Below are positions 26,434-39,100 of a stretch of 64,000 bases of DNA, in pieces; positions within the stretch are counted from its first letter, which is position 1, and every line of letters starts with the position of its first letter. The notes under the pieces were generated by a model. That model was not told where the DNA came from and did not search any database. It saw only the letters and a program-made list of their open reading frames with translations. The translations under genes were made by a program, and so were the position numbers. Source of the DNA: Mugil cephalus (lineage: Eukaryota > Chordata > Actinopteri > Mugiliformes > Mugilidae); NCBI RefSeq assembly GCF_022458985.1, contig NC_061783.1:9082413-9146412 (forward strand), in the 5' to 3' direction.

Positions 26434-29400
26434 CTAGGTGCACGAGGGGCTGGTGGCGCTCTCCAGGGAGGACTGGGAGAGACGTCTGGTGAGGGGTCCG
26501 ATGCTGGGGTCTGCCAGAGAGGAGGTAGGGAACAGCTTGTACCAGCCGCTGACTGTGGCAGACAGGTCCAAGTCCTCCAGGAGGATCTGGGCCATTCCCA
26601 TGAAGCACTTGTGGTCCATACGCCCATAATCCCCCCACACTATTACCTGGAGGGGCGACAGCACAGAACGTTACACCTTTAGCTATGGGAGGAAGCCTCA
26701 CTGTGGTGGAGAATTTTCTGCAATTGGCCGTTGGAAGACAATACGCGGTGGGGAAAAAAAAAGAAAAACACACCTGTAGGACTTTGCCCTGAGGACTCTC
26801 ATCAAACAACAGAGCCTGCTGGTAGGTGGGGTCCAGATTCCTTTTCACTACTTTGGTTTTCTTCTTGGCCAAGCACACTCCGTTCTCCAGAACATACACC
26901 TTCACGTAGGTTGCTGTGACGAAAATGCAAAAATTACGAACCCCGTCGCGTGTAAAAAGAAGTTTAAATAAGTAGTTGAAGTCAGTACCTGGTATGTTCT
27001 TGGAGCCGGGTTTGGGGATCAGCCCTCTGGCCTGGTTGACCTCCACCTCCAGCTGCCCTCCTCTGTCTACCATGCCTACATGAACATCCCCTGCAAAGTG
27101 ACCAAAAAAAAAAAAAAAAAACATCTCTGACAATCCATCCTAATGTGAAACACAAATAATTCATATTTCATTCAGAGCTGAGGTCTGTTGCGCTCAGCTA
27201 AACATGAATTGAAAATCTGAACATGCAGCAGTGGATGTCTGACAGCAGAGGGCCACACAGAGCTGCAAGACTGTCTGCACCACCAGGCATGGTGGAGCAC
27301 ACTGCTCTGTTATTTTTCATAACCAGTGACCTTTGTTTAAAATATTTATACCTCATGCAAGATTAACCTAATCTGCGTTGAGTGTATGCACAAGTATTTG
27401 TAGTATTTTTAGGTTCAGTCTTAACATTTAGACACTCCTGGGCTGCAGGTTTAATTTCCTGTGACCCTCTTATTGCTAATGAATAAGAATTGACAAACTA
27501 ATGAATTAAATGCCACCAAACAAAATAGATGAATCACCTTCATCTCAGCTTTAGTTTTGTGTCACTAATACTAGAGGAGAATGAGATGGAAGGAACAGGT
27601 TTATGTTGCTTCTTTCGTGTCTGTCTTACCCATGGGGGGTGTAGCTAATGTTTGTCGGCCTACGATCTGAGCGGGGCCTAGTCCGTCCAGAAAGTCGCTG
27701 AACTGGCTCTCGGGCCCCAGGCGCGTTGTAGGGAAGACAAACCTGAGGGAGAAGAAACAGAATAATGACGGATCCGTGAACAGATGCCGCGGAGAGATCA
27801 AACAACGGACGGGTGGATTTCTAGCCGGACACGCACGTTCCGTCGGAGCTGTTTGAGTTGGTGCTGCCGTCGGTTGAGTCCTTGCTGCCCTGCCGTGTCA
27901 CTCGGTTCCTCATCTCCACCGCGATGCCGGTCTCCGTGCTCCGTCGGATGGTGCTGCGCAGCTTCTTCGTTCCGCCGTCTAAAAAAAAAACACAAGAGGT
28001 CACGGCTCGTCGTTTAAGTGCCCCGCTTTCAGCAGGATAATCCACTTAATAAGCAGAGGAAGTCATAGAGCTGCCTGATAAGAAAGTCAGGTACTACACG
28101 GGGGCCGCGTGATAAGCCTCTCATCTGCTACCAGCGCACGTCGTAAACAGGTCACATGAAATGATGCAACGTTGTGGAAGCTGCTACTTGTTCTGCAGAT
28201 GTTAGAATAATAGCGGATGCTTCCTCTGCTATTCTGATTCTTCTCTATTTCAAAACGACTTGTTAGAAACGAGAAGGAGTTTAAGTTCGCCTTGAGACCA
28301 GGTTTCTACTATTTATTTTGAAGCGAGTTCACTCGAGCGAGAAGGCAATCTCACCTTATATCCACAGGGATGTCCATGCACTCTTGAAAAATATCTCCAC
28401 TTCACAGGTATTACTACAGTCAATTTTAAACGCACAAAGGCCTATTTTGCGATGGTTGCGGCGAGTAGGGACCAGTAAGCTTTTAGGGGATCTGCTGAGC
28501 CTCCGCTTGTGAGGCAGAAACGCACACAAATTGACGGCATTAGGACGGCGGTGGGTGGCGGGGTAGAAATAAAGTCAAGAGGCTGAGCGCACAAGACGAG
28601 ACGGGTGGAGGCGGTATTTAGGCTTCGCGGCTCTGCTGACTGTAGGAGAATTAAAGCGAGCTCCAGAAGCTTTTAGGATATCATCCCCTGCAGTAATGCA
28701 CGATGACTCTGTGTGATCTGACCTGCTGAAACAGTCGTCAGACACAGTCAAAGTGATGCAGGTTCGAGATGTGGCATTTCCTTATATAAGAGAAGGAAAT
28801 GGAAGGAAATTCAACCGTGGCAAAAAAACATTCGGTTTTCATTTGCTTTGTCATATTTTACAGTAAGATGGACATTTTATTGAGAGAGAAAACTAATTTT
28901 GAAAACCTACGACATTATGATAGATTTTTACAATTCCCTGAGACAGAAATCAAATCAGGTCAACAGATGAACTGTTAGCTGCAGACTATGTACTATTTTT
29001 TCCAAGTACAGTATAAGTACGTGTTAACCGGAGTCCATAAAACAAGTAGTAAAAGGAAGGAACAAGATAAAAGTAAAAAGAAATATAGAAAGGGAAGGAA
29101 ACCGTTTAATGTGTAAAACAAAACTACAAACTATGAAGCAATATGAAACCTAGAAATTGCCTAAGCGGTGAAACCTCAGCTAATTTAGAAGCGCGTTCAC
29201 ACAAAAACATCACGCTGACACCTGACATCACATCAAGGGCGCACGTTCACACATCAAGGCAGCATTTGCACACAAAGTGTGTAACCGCATGTGAATTGCC
29301 GGGAGGCGTCGGGTCAGCACAGGTTGTATAAAGACCTCGACTAATGTCTGATTTCTGGGAAATTCATTTTACAGGGGCTTTCTGAAAAATCATTTTTTTA

Positions 29401-30022
29401 CGTTTCACCCTTGAATTAAGTCTGATAATTTAGTAGAAAGTGACTGGTTATGAAAGCAATAACAAGACCAGCAAACAGGTTAACTTGTTCCGTTTTAGCA
29501 TTACATCTACACAGCTCATTACGGCTGCAGCTGCGGTTGCTGTAGAAACTCGTACATCCCTCGTCTATAGGAGAACAGATAGTTCGACAGCGCAGTGCAT
29601 TCACCAGACGAGACTTTTAACAAGCCGCTGCTCATTGTTACCAGTTAAGCGCACACCCAGGTACAGCCGTCCCACTTCATTAGCTTGAGCAACTCCAGTC
29701 TCATTAAGCATCCTCATCATGCCTGCCTCATTGCCATGACAACCGCAGACACCCTCCATCATTACTATCGCTATGGAGATAAACAGATAGCAAACAAAGC
29801 CGTTCGATGAGACTTGGAGGGGACAGGGGACGGCAGCGGGCTTTGAAAGAGGGATGAAGTGTGACAGAGGAGAGGGGACGAGTGTTGAGGAGAAATGAGT
29901 GAAGAGGAAGACGAAAATGATAGGTTCCCAAGGGTGCTGGAGACAAGGAGAGGGGTGCTGCCTTCTGCTGTCTTCTATTTATAATCCTGCAGTCAAGAAT
30001 GTTTCTAACAGACAGTGCGCGC

Positions 30023-30107
<85 letters not shown>

Positions 30108-33100
30108 GAGCTTGACACCCAGACAAACTCCACGCACTCTCGCTGCCATGACAACCCCCGCCCCTGGATCTGGACCCAGACAATGCCACCTGAGACAACT
30201 GGCGCCATGGCGACAGGCTCATCCCTGTTCACTTTTTTATTTTTAAAAATGAATTTATTTGGACAACATTTTGCTGGAGCTGGTCCCAAACCCCACAAGC
30301 GCTTTTACTGTTAGTGGTCACAAGTGTGTATAAAGTTGTGGCAGTCAAATGTGTTTCTTGCGAGGATGAATCTGTCATAACATCCTTAAGCGTGTTTCTA
30401 TATGAACACATCTCCAGTATACAACTACAAAGAACCTTTTCAATAAACTTCACATCTACACTTGCTACTCATTTGTCTGTGGGTCTGTGCCCTCTCATCA
30501 AAACTGCCCTCCTCCATCCCAATCTATGGTGCGAAGCGCTGATCTTCCTTCCTATTTAATCCCCTCCTCCTCGTCTGTGCTTTCCCCTCCATTCGTTTCC
30601 ATGGCAATGCCTTCTGCATTGCACCAAGAGCCCCGGTCGGCATGTTCGCTCATAAGCCTTTCCCCTCGCTCTGTGTCTTTCTCCGCTCATATTGTCCTCT
30701 CCACAAATCTCACTCCTTAATCACCCACCACTTCAAATTTTACCCATCTGCCCTAAAATCATATTTCCCAAAACTCCTCTTTCTCTTATTGCGGCACTTT
30801 ATCTCCAGGTCTTTGTTTGCCTGCCATCTTTGTCTTATCCCCTCTCTTCTATTTATTCTTCGGATTCCGTCTGCTCCTCTGTGAGTTTTCCAGCTCTTTG
30901 GCTTCTGCTCATCTTTATCACACAACTCTTATCTTATATCCCACCTCATCCCATAAATTATTTAGTGTATTTCCTCCTGCCCTGCCGGTGAACTAACTTT
31001 GCTGCACAGAATTAACATCAAATAGACACACACGCATCGTGGATGGGGGGTAACGGGAGGTTGTCTAACTTATATGCCATCTGAGCAACTAAAATAACAA
31101 CATTGCATAAGCTGCTGCGCATTATTGCTCGAAAGGAGAGGGTTTTTTTGGTGTTTGTGTGCCACAAGGCTGTTAAAGTGTCTCCTGTTGGCTTCGCCAT
31201 GATGAGTAATACCTCGTCCCTGGGAACACACGCTCATGAATCTCACAGAAGTGTACAACCCGGGGAGAATTGCATTCTCAAAACTTTCTTTCAGCGTGTA
31301 AAAAAATAAATAAATAAATAAAAATATTCTGGAGCTAATTATACAAGACACATGTTTGAAGATGGCGGCATGGCAAGATGAAGTCAGAGGGAAGTGCGTA
31401 CGGATGGGAGATGTACGGACGTGGATGGAAAGAATGAATAGCCTGAGTGGAGAGAATTAATAGCAGAGAGGGAAATAAAGAAAGGTGGGATTACTGAAAA
31501 CGCTAACAATGCAGAAAAGAGCCACACACTGTGCACGCACGCTCACACGTGAATTACAGCATGGCTGTGTGTGCGTGTGTGAATGTGTGTGTGTGTGTGA
31601 ATGTGTGCGTGCACGCTCAGCAGATCATTAAAGCTGCTCTGACATTTGGAGAGAACACTGATGAAGCCTTTCTCATTATATGCTGTAATATAGAATGCTG
31701 TTTTTAGACTCCCTGGCTGCGCCGACATGCGTATTGGATGCACCGGTGACGGCAAACGATCCACCATGCATAGCAACAGTAACCAAGCATGGGTGTTGGG
31801 GATGAAAGATGCGTTGTGGTGTCTGTACCGCCGGACCCCTTCTAAATTTGGACAAAAGGAGGATTCGAGGCAGAAGCGCAAACAGGACAATCGATTATGT
31901 AGTATAACTGTGATCATGAAGTTTTACAGTTCACAAAGATTATTCAAATTTTTTTTATCTTTATTTAAGATGCAAATGCACAAATGTTTTCACCACATGA
32001 TCATGTAGAGTGAATAAACTGTGGGCAGGCTGATGAGCGTGATTCAGGAAAGAGCAATTTGTAGATCATCCTAGCTTTCATGCCTCTCACCTACTAGCAT
32101 ATTTTGATTTCATCTTTTGAATGATGAATACAGACTACTGCCACCTGCTGGCATGGAGAGATATTTCCTTCAACTGACTGTCAGGGGCCCTTTGTTTAAA
32201 ATAAAAAGATAGGTTACAAAAAAGGGAAAATTATTAAACCATCATCATCAAAAAATATAATTTTGTAATATAATAATGAAATATAGACATAATAGACATA
32301 ATAAATTGTTACGATGGCTACATCAGTCATAAATACATCAGTAAATACATGTTACTTTCACCTTCTATATGTTTTTCTTGTACTTCTCTTTTCTTGAACT
32401 TAGTTTTACCTCATAAGGGCAACGACGTGACCCTTGAGTTTCTACATAAAAATTTTTGGAAAATTTCACAACAGTAAAAAAAAAAAAAGTCTTGATGTGT
32501 CCATTTTATTGAAATTGAATTGAAAATCAGAAGAACGAATGGTACACACACCAACCCTTCAGCCTTTATAATGAGGAGGTGGGGCCCATCTGATTTTTTT
32601 TCATGGGGCCCAGAATTCCTGGCACCGCCCCTTTTAACGTCATGAGACGTGGGATGGACGGGGTGGGTGGGGGGGAGTAAATCTGTATCTGGTGCCAAAG
32701 GGCAGTTATATTAGCTTAGCTTAGCAAAGACAGCTAGTGTTAACCTGGAGTGTGTCTGTATTAAAGCCTGCCTTGTCTAAAGCCCACTAACACACTATGG
32801 CTTGTTTCTTTAATTAGTACAAAAGGAACAAAATTGTACTGGACTATGACTTGGACAGACAGAACGACTTTCTGACAGCGGACTTTAAGATTCTGGTTTT
32901 TCTCTCTTCGGTTGTATATTTTCTTTTCCCCTTGGCTGCTTTCCGCCTGTGTGCTTGTGTACTTCCCAATTTTTTTCTTCCATAATTCATCCATTTATCA
33001 GACATGGCAGTGTCCCACTTTCCTGAGTCAGTTATTTAACTCTAACGGAGCATGCAAAAACAAATAAATGTGGCACAGAGTTAAGTGTGGCTTAGTGTTA

Positions 33101-36100
33101 CTCTGCCCGTAATGATAATGCATGGGAATTAAACAAATCTAATTTCCTGTGGTGCGTGTATGCTGTTTTCGTGTGTGAATTACATTAACAGCTCAGGCAG
33201 GGACATGAGCCAGGGAGTGGTCAACGTGAAGCAATTAGCCTTCCCCAGCACCACGCTGCATAGGAAATGATTTCTTGAAATCTAAACCCTTCATGTATGG
33301 CAGGATGTCTGTCAGTGAGTTAATATGCCACACGAGCTCCTGTCTAATTGCAATTAATTACAATGAGGAGAAGCGTAATCTAATTCAGATGTAATTTCCT
33401 CTTGATTACTCGACTCTGCGGCTGGCGACCGAATGATGCAACATGGAAGGACGATTTATAGGGGCGAAGCACATGAGAGGAAACAGATCACTTAAGATGG
33501 CCAATTTAAAAAAGCCGCAAAACCTTCCGCTGCACCTTACGTAACAAACCACTAACATACACACCAAGTCAAAGAAATACCTCTGTGTGCGTTGCAAAAT
33601 AAATTTTTGGGCATTGATTAGAGCAAGAAGTTCTCTCTCCATATTACAGCTATTTCAGGCAAAAGGGAGGATGACATTTAAGTCTTAGAAAAACGAAGCT
33701 AAATCTCTTATTCAGTGTTTCCTGCAGTGCAGCAGCAGCAGCAGCCTCCTGGTGCCATGAAACGGATTTTGAAATCAATCTGCCTGTATGTTCGCAGCGG
33801 CCAAGGAGGAACTGTAAGTGTGTGTGTGTGTGTTGCTCCTATGCACCAAAAGCTGCTCGCCCCGTCCACCTTCTCCCCTCACACCATAGCTCTCTCGTGT
33901 ATGCCCTGTGCGAGCGTGCGTTTGCTGCACTCCACGTCGAGAGGCGTGGTAATGACACCGTGATTAAAGGTGTTTCACACACAGACACAGATACACACAC
34001 ACACAACGCGGTGAGTCATCTCAGACACTACTCAGTTCAGTGACACAGACTGCCCGTTAAAGCTGTGCCACGGAGCCACTAAGTGCCGTTGCTTATTTTC
34101 GACCCAGGTTGCTAAATGTGAGAGCTCTTACTCTATTAGCGTGGGTTGCCAGATTGGCCGGGATAAATATATATATACAGTAAGAAACTCGGCTGGCTCC
34201 GTTCGCAAGCTCTACACAATGACACGCTGTAATTATCTGATTTACTGGGTTGATGCTGCTCTCTGTGCATTTTCACAGCTTGCTATAAAGGCTACCTCAG
34301 TCTTGGATTACAGTATGGAGTGATTTCTGATCATAAGAGACATCATCATCTTAAAAAGCTTTCTGTATGTTACATTCGGTTTCAAAATTACACAGAAGAA
34401 TGAAAAACCTTGCATTCACGGCATAAAGTGTAATTCCTGCTAACAATCGTCAACAACTGTCATTGCTGACACAAAGTGGTGAAACTGATCACATTTCAGT
34501 GAGTACTGTGTTAATAGTGGAAAATAACCACCACCCAGGACATGCTCAGGTTGGTCGACCTTGCCAAAAGACCATACTGCGAACGTCTGGGGTAGAATCA
34601 CAATCCACAGTCTGAATCCTGCCACAGATTTAGCTGAACTCGAACTGTGATCACATGTTAAATTGCGCAGATGGTAGAATTTCACTTCACAAAAATCTTT
34701 GCATCCTGTTTTTGGTTTAACATGACACTGATCAGGCGTAACATCATGGCTAATATTGTGTAGGTCTGCCTTGTGCCACTAAAACAGCTGTGACTCATCA
34801 GAGAGTGGACATGGTCCTTCTGAGATTGTCCTGTGGTGTCTGGTAACAGGATGTTGTTAGTGGGGGCCTTTGGGTCCTGTGGGTTGAGGTTAGGGTCCAG
34901 TTTGGGATCTAGTGAATTCAGGTCAACACCTTGTGCTGTTCTTCATGTTTTTTTTTGATTTTTTTGAGTTGTTTCTAAACCCCTAAATTTGTGTGTGTGG
35001 CTGCTTCCTGCTGGGGATGGCTGCCGAAACCAAGGAGTGTCATCGCTATGGTCTAGCCTAGGTGGGTGGTACACGTCTAAGTAACATCCAGATGAACGCC
35101 TGGTCCAAATGTTTCCCAGCAGAACATTGCATCGTCACAAGATGGTCAATGTTATTTACTTCTCCTGTCAGCGGTTTAAATGTTGCGGCTGACCAGTGTG
35201 TATGCTAAAAGTTCTGACCGTGAGCTGAGACTTACATCTCAAACTCCCTGTCACGGCTTGTTTTAAAATGTTTGCTCCATCCACCGTGTCGTCTCTTCTT
35301 TACAAAGAGAAGTCACACCTCCAAGCTTCCCGTGAGCGCCGTCCTAAATGGTCACATCCAAGCAGTTTTGCTTACTTGATTACTTGGATAGTGCTGTTTT
35401 TTTATTTTGTTGCAACCTGTATCTCAACATATCGAATGTCAAATTAACACCATCCAACAAATAGAGTACATAAGAGCATCTGATGCCCTATCCCTAGGAC
35501 AAGCTATCAACATCGTGAACAGTTACAATAACGTCTTATTTGAACAAGTTACAAATATGAAACCGCTCCTCTTTCCTGATGCAGTGACATAGATGTTTAA
35601 ATAATGTGGAAGAATAAACTCATGCTACTAGACTAATAAAATATTCTCCATTTTTTTGGACCTTGACACCATCTTAGTACGGTGAAGACATACTGCTGGT
35701 CAACGGTGCGAAGTGTCAATTGTGGAAATCCATTGTAATTCCCTGATTTGTATAAATAACTAAGCAGTTCTGCAATGGTTGCCAGGCTTTAAAGCTAAAA
35801 AGGATTTGGTTTAGATGCAGTGTTTTACAAGCAGTACATACACACACACACACAATAGCAGAATGTCACAAAGACACATTTGGACGGATCACCAATCTGT
35901 CTGGCTAAGAATAGAGCGTGGAGCGCAGACGAGTTGGTGGGCGAGATTGGGAGAACGTGATAGATGCTTTGAGTGAAAGTGAGAGCCAGAGAGATGGAGA
36001 TGAGTAGGGGAGAGATAAAGGAGGGGGGGAAATTAAGACGTCAGCGAGCCGAGGGGTAACACAAAGAGGGCGATGAGGCGGAGCGCTAAGTGGAGAAAGG

Positions 36101-39100
36101 GGAGCCAGAAAGAGGAGGGAAAGTGATCACCGGTCAGCTCGGCCGGTGTCTGGTAGCCTCTGGAAGCACCAGTGGGGAAGAGAAAGCTTTTAGAGACATG
36201 AGTAAGGTTTCAGTTTGTATGTGTCAGGAGAGCCGATGACTCAACACGCTAGAAAGAAAGAAAGAAAGAAAGAAAGAGAGAAAATGAAAGTGGAGGAGCA
36301 GGAGGTGGGGTGAACCCGCAATAAAGCTGCAGTCTCACCTGAAATAGCAGTTAAAAAGACGCAAATAGATTTTTTTCTGTTAGTCATAGCGAATATGAAT
36401 AGATGTCAAGTGCCGTCATCAAGTGAAGTAGCTATTACTATGAAATTCATTACCGCAGCTCAGATGCTATTTTCCAACCATTTATTGGCTTTTTATTCAC
36501 TGCTGCACGTTTTATTCGGCCTCTTCTGAGCTGGATTCTTCTGACGTGTGAGAATTTTAGGGGCTGATTTTTCCCTCAAACGATCTGTTCACCGTAAGCT
36601 TTCCAAAGGGCGTCTGCCAAAATTCCTAAAGAGTGTTTCCTAGTTGTTACTCAGAAACACAGCTAGAAGTAGGGCATGGTGAGTCACCCCAAAAACACCC
36701 TGAGAACCAGAATGCCAGCTCTGCTCTTTCGTCCACTGTAACATAGTGCAGACGATATGTAAAGGCCGCCTGCTTTAACTAGTGGAGGCCTTTAATGTTC
36801 CAGTGTTACTGCTGAGCCTCTTTCTCCTGTCACAACACTTTTGATGGCTTCCATGTCCCTAAATATAAGACAACCAATCATTCATGAAAAGAACAAGATT
36901 GTTAAAGCACAGCGATTCAATTCAGCTATGCTATGATTTTCAGTTATGAGGGAAGGGCTGAAACTATGATGACGATAAGGGGAGAGAAGATATTCATCCA
37001 GACACAAACAGATCCCCTCAGAAAAATGGGTCCTCGACTATCTCTCCTCTGCATCAGCCTGTCCGGCAGAGCTATCTCAGAGTGGGGGAGTGCAATGTTC
37101 CCTTTGCACATATTGAGCGAACTACAAAGAGACTTTATGCACACGGTGGTCCAGGAAAAGTGATCCAAGAGGAGCTTCAGTTAAACACTGTCCTGTCAAA
37201 AGTCAGAGAAATGCAACGCAGAAGTGCTATTTCCAAAGAGTAGTGACGGGAAAAAGGAAGGTAACAGACATAACATTATAATATACCTGATAATATTAAG
37301 AAGAATAACCTATTCTGGGAATAAAAAATAAATTAGATGTAAGTGTGGTTGTTTCTCTTTTATCTTTAGCCCTGTGATAGACTAACTATCTGCCCATGAA
37401 GTACCCTACATCTCATCCAATGACAACTCGATAAGCATCAGATATCTGTGACTCTTTATGGTCCTTCATCGAAAACAATTAGGAGGTAACTTCTTCTTGT
37501 ACTAAATATGACACCTTTCAGTTAACTCCACTCCTTTAATTCCTTTAAAACAATGTGTCTCTAGGGCTTTTCACATATTGATATTAATTTTGCTGGCAAT
37601 TTGTGTGTTTGTGTGGTTCGAGTAGCGTAATTTCTGTAGCTGTCATGGCTCCATAGCTTTAGTAAAGCTAAAGACTTCTTTATTACAAAACCATAGGCTG
37701 TGAAAAGAAGTGGAGCTTGACACCAACCATTGGTTTGTGGACCAGCATTTTGAAATCTCCAGCCAGAAGTTGAATGAGAGTTCATTACACTTTGGCACAA
37801 AGTTGTTGTCTGTTTCACATCAATGTTCGACCTCAGCAGGAATCTTCGTAGACTGCACGTTCACAACACTTTCCAGTTCCTGCATTCCGACAAATAACGC
37901 CGATATAGCCCCATTCCAAACAGATCGTCTTTGAACAGGTTGAATTTGAGCAAATATCGAAAGTTGTCAGTGGCCCTTTACACTTAACAGTGCAATTCAT
38001 AGCAACCTGATGCCATCTGAAACTACAGATTGAGACTTTACACACGAAGAAAAAATTAACTGAGATAATAAATCAAGTGCACCTCCAAAGACATGCTCAT
38101 TAAGCTAATTGATTGACCCCAGGTGTGAGTGTGAATGGTTGTTTGTTTCTGTGTTAGCCCTGCGATACGCTGGCGACCTGTCCAGGGTGAACCCCGCCTC
38201 TCACCAATGACAGCTTGGAAAGGCTCCAGCAACCCCCATGACCCGAGTGAGGATAAGTGGTGGTAGAAGATGAGATGAGATAAATCAAGTGTTCATTACT
38301 TGATTTATTTCAAGTTAATTTTCTGGCTCACGCTCTCCTTGGCCGCAGGTTTAAGGCACTCGTGGACTGACTTTACCTTTCAGGTACGTCTACTACGTCC
38401 ACTGATTTGATGCAGTCCATGAACATCAGCTTCATTGCACAGTGCTGTGGTTCGTGAAATTACACCAGCCAAATTAAACACTTGCTCCCGGAGCTAGAGT
38501 TATAGTCAACCAACTCTAAAATGTTTTCCTGACAATAGAAAGATGTTTGCAGCTGGTTTCATAACAAAGTTGTAATCGATTTAATGAGCGAGCGAACAAG
38601 TAGCCTCTTCGCGTGTCAGGCATTTTTGCCTCTGTGCATCTGTTTCTTTTCCGCGTCTCTCTGGAGGACTTCGAGCAGCATAGAAATAAACAAAGAGAAG
38701 GACAATTTAAATAAAGAATATTTAAAGGAGCTGAAAGTGGGGTTGAGAAAAGAAAAGGATGGGTGCTGGGTGGGATGAGGAAGATAAGTGGAGCAGAAAG
38801 GAGTGAGGCGTTTGAATGTGAATGCGCACCAGCCAAACACACACAAACACAGAGGCATGTATAAGCTGGAATTGGGTGGGGACTTGGGGGAGGGGTCCTT
38901 TCACTTGAACCACACATATCGATGCCTGGCTTCCTTTAATACAACTCTCCCGGTCTCCTGCATCTCGTCAGCTGCGCTCGTTTCTCTGCAAAACCTTGTC
39001 CCTCTGTGTGGACGGACAGCGCTGGGAGCTGGCTCTGTTTTCACAGTCACAGATAAACCTGCTCAAGAGATAAGACCATGTTCAGCAGAGGAGTGACTCA

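Noticed and set aside
26270..27133. 287-aa minus-strand frame over the rims3 C2 domain
   Set aside because: It reads through introns 4 and 5 and shifts frame; splice sites and phases show these are separate exons.
29728..30314. Frames rich in Thr-His or Cys-Val
   Set aside because: Products of reading the GT/CA microsatellite in different frames.
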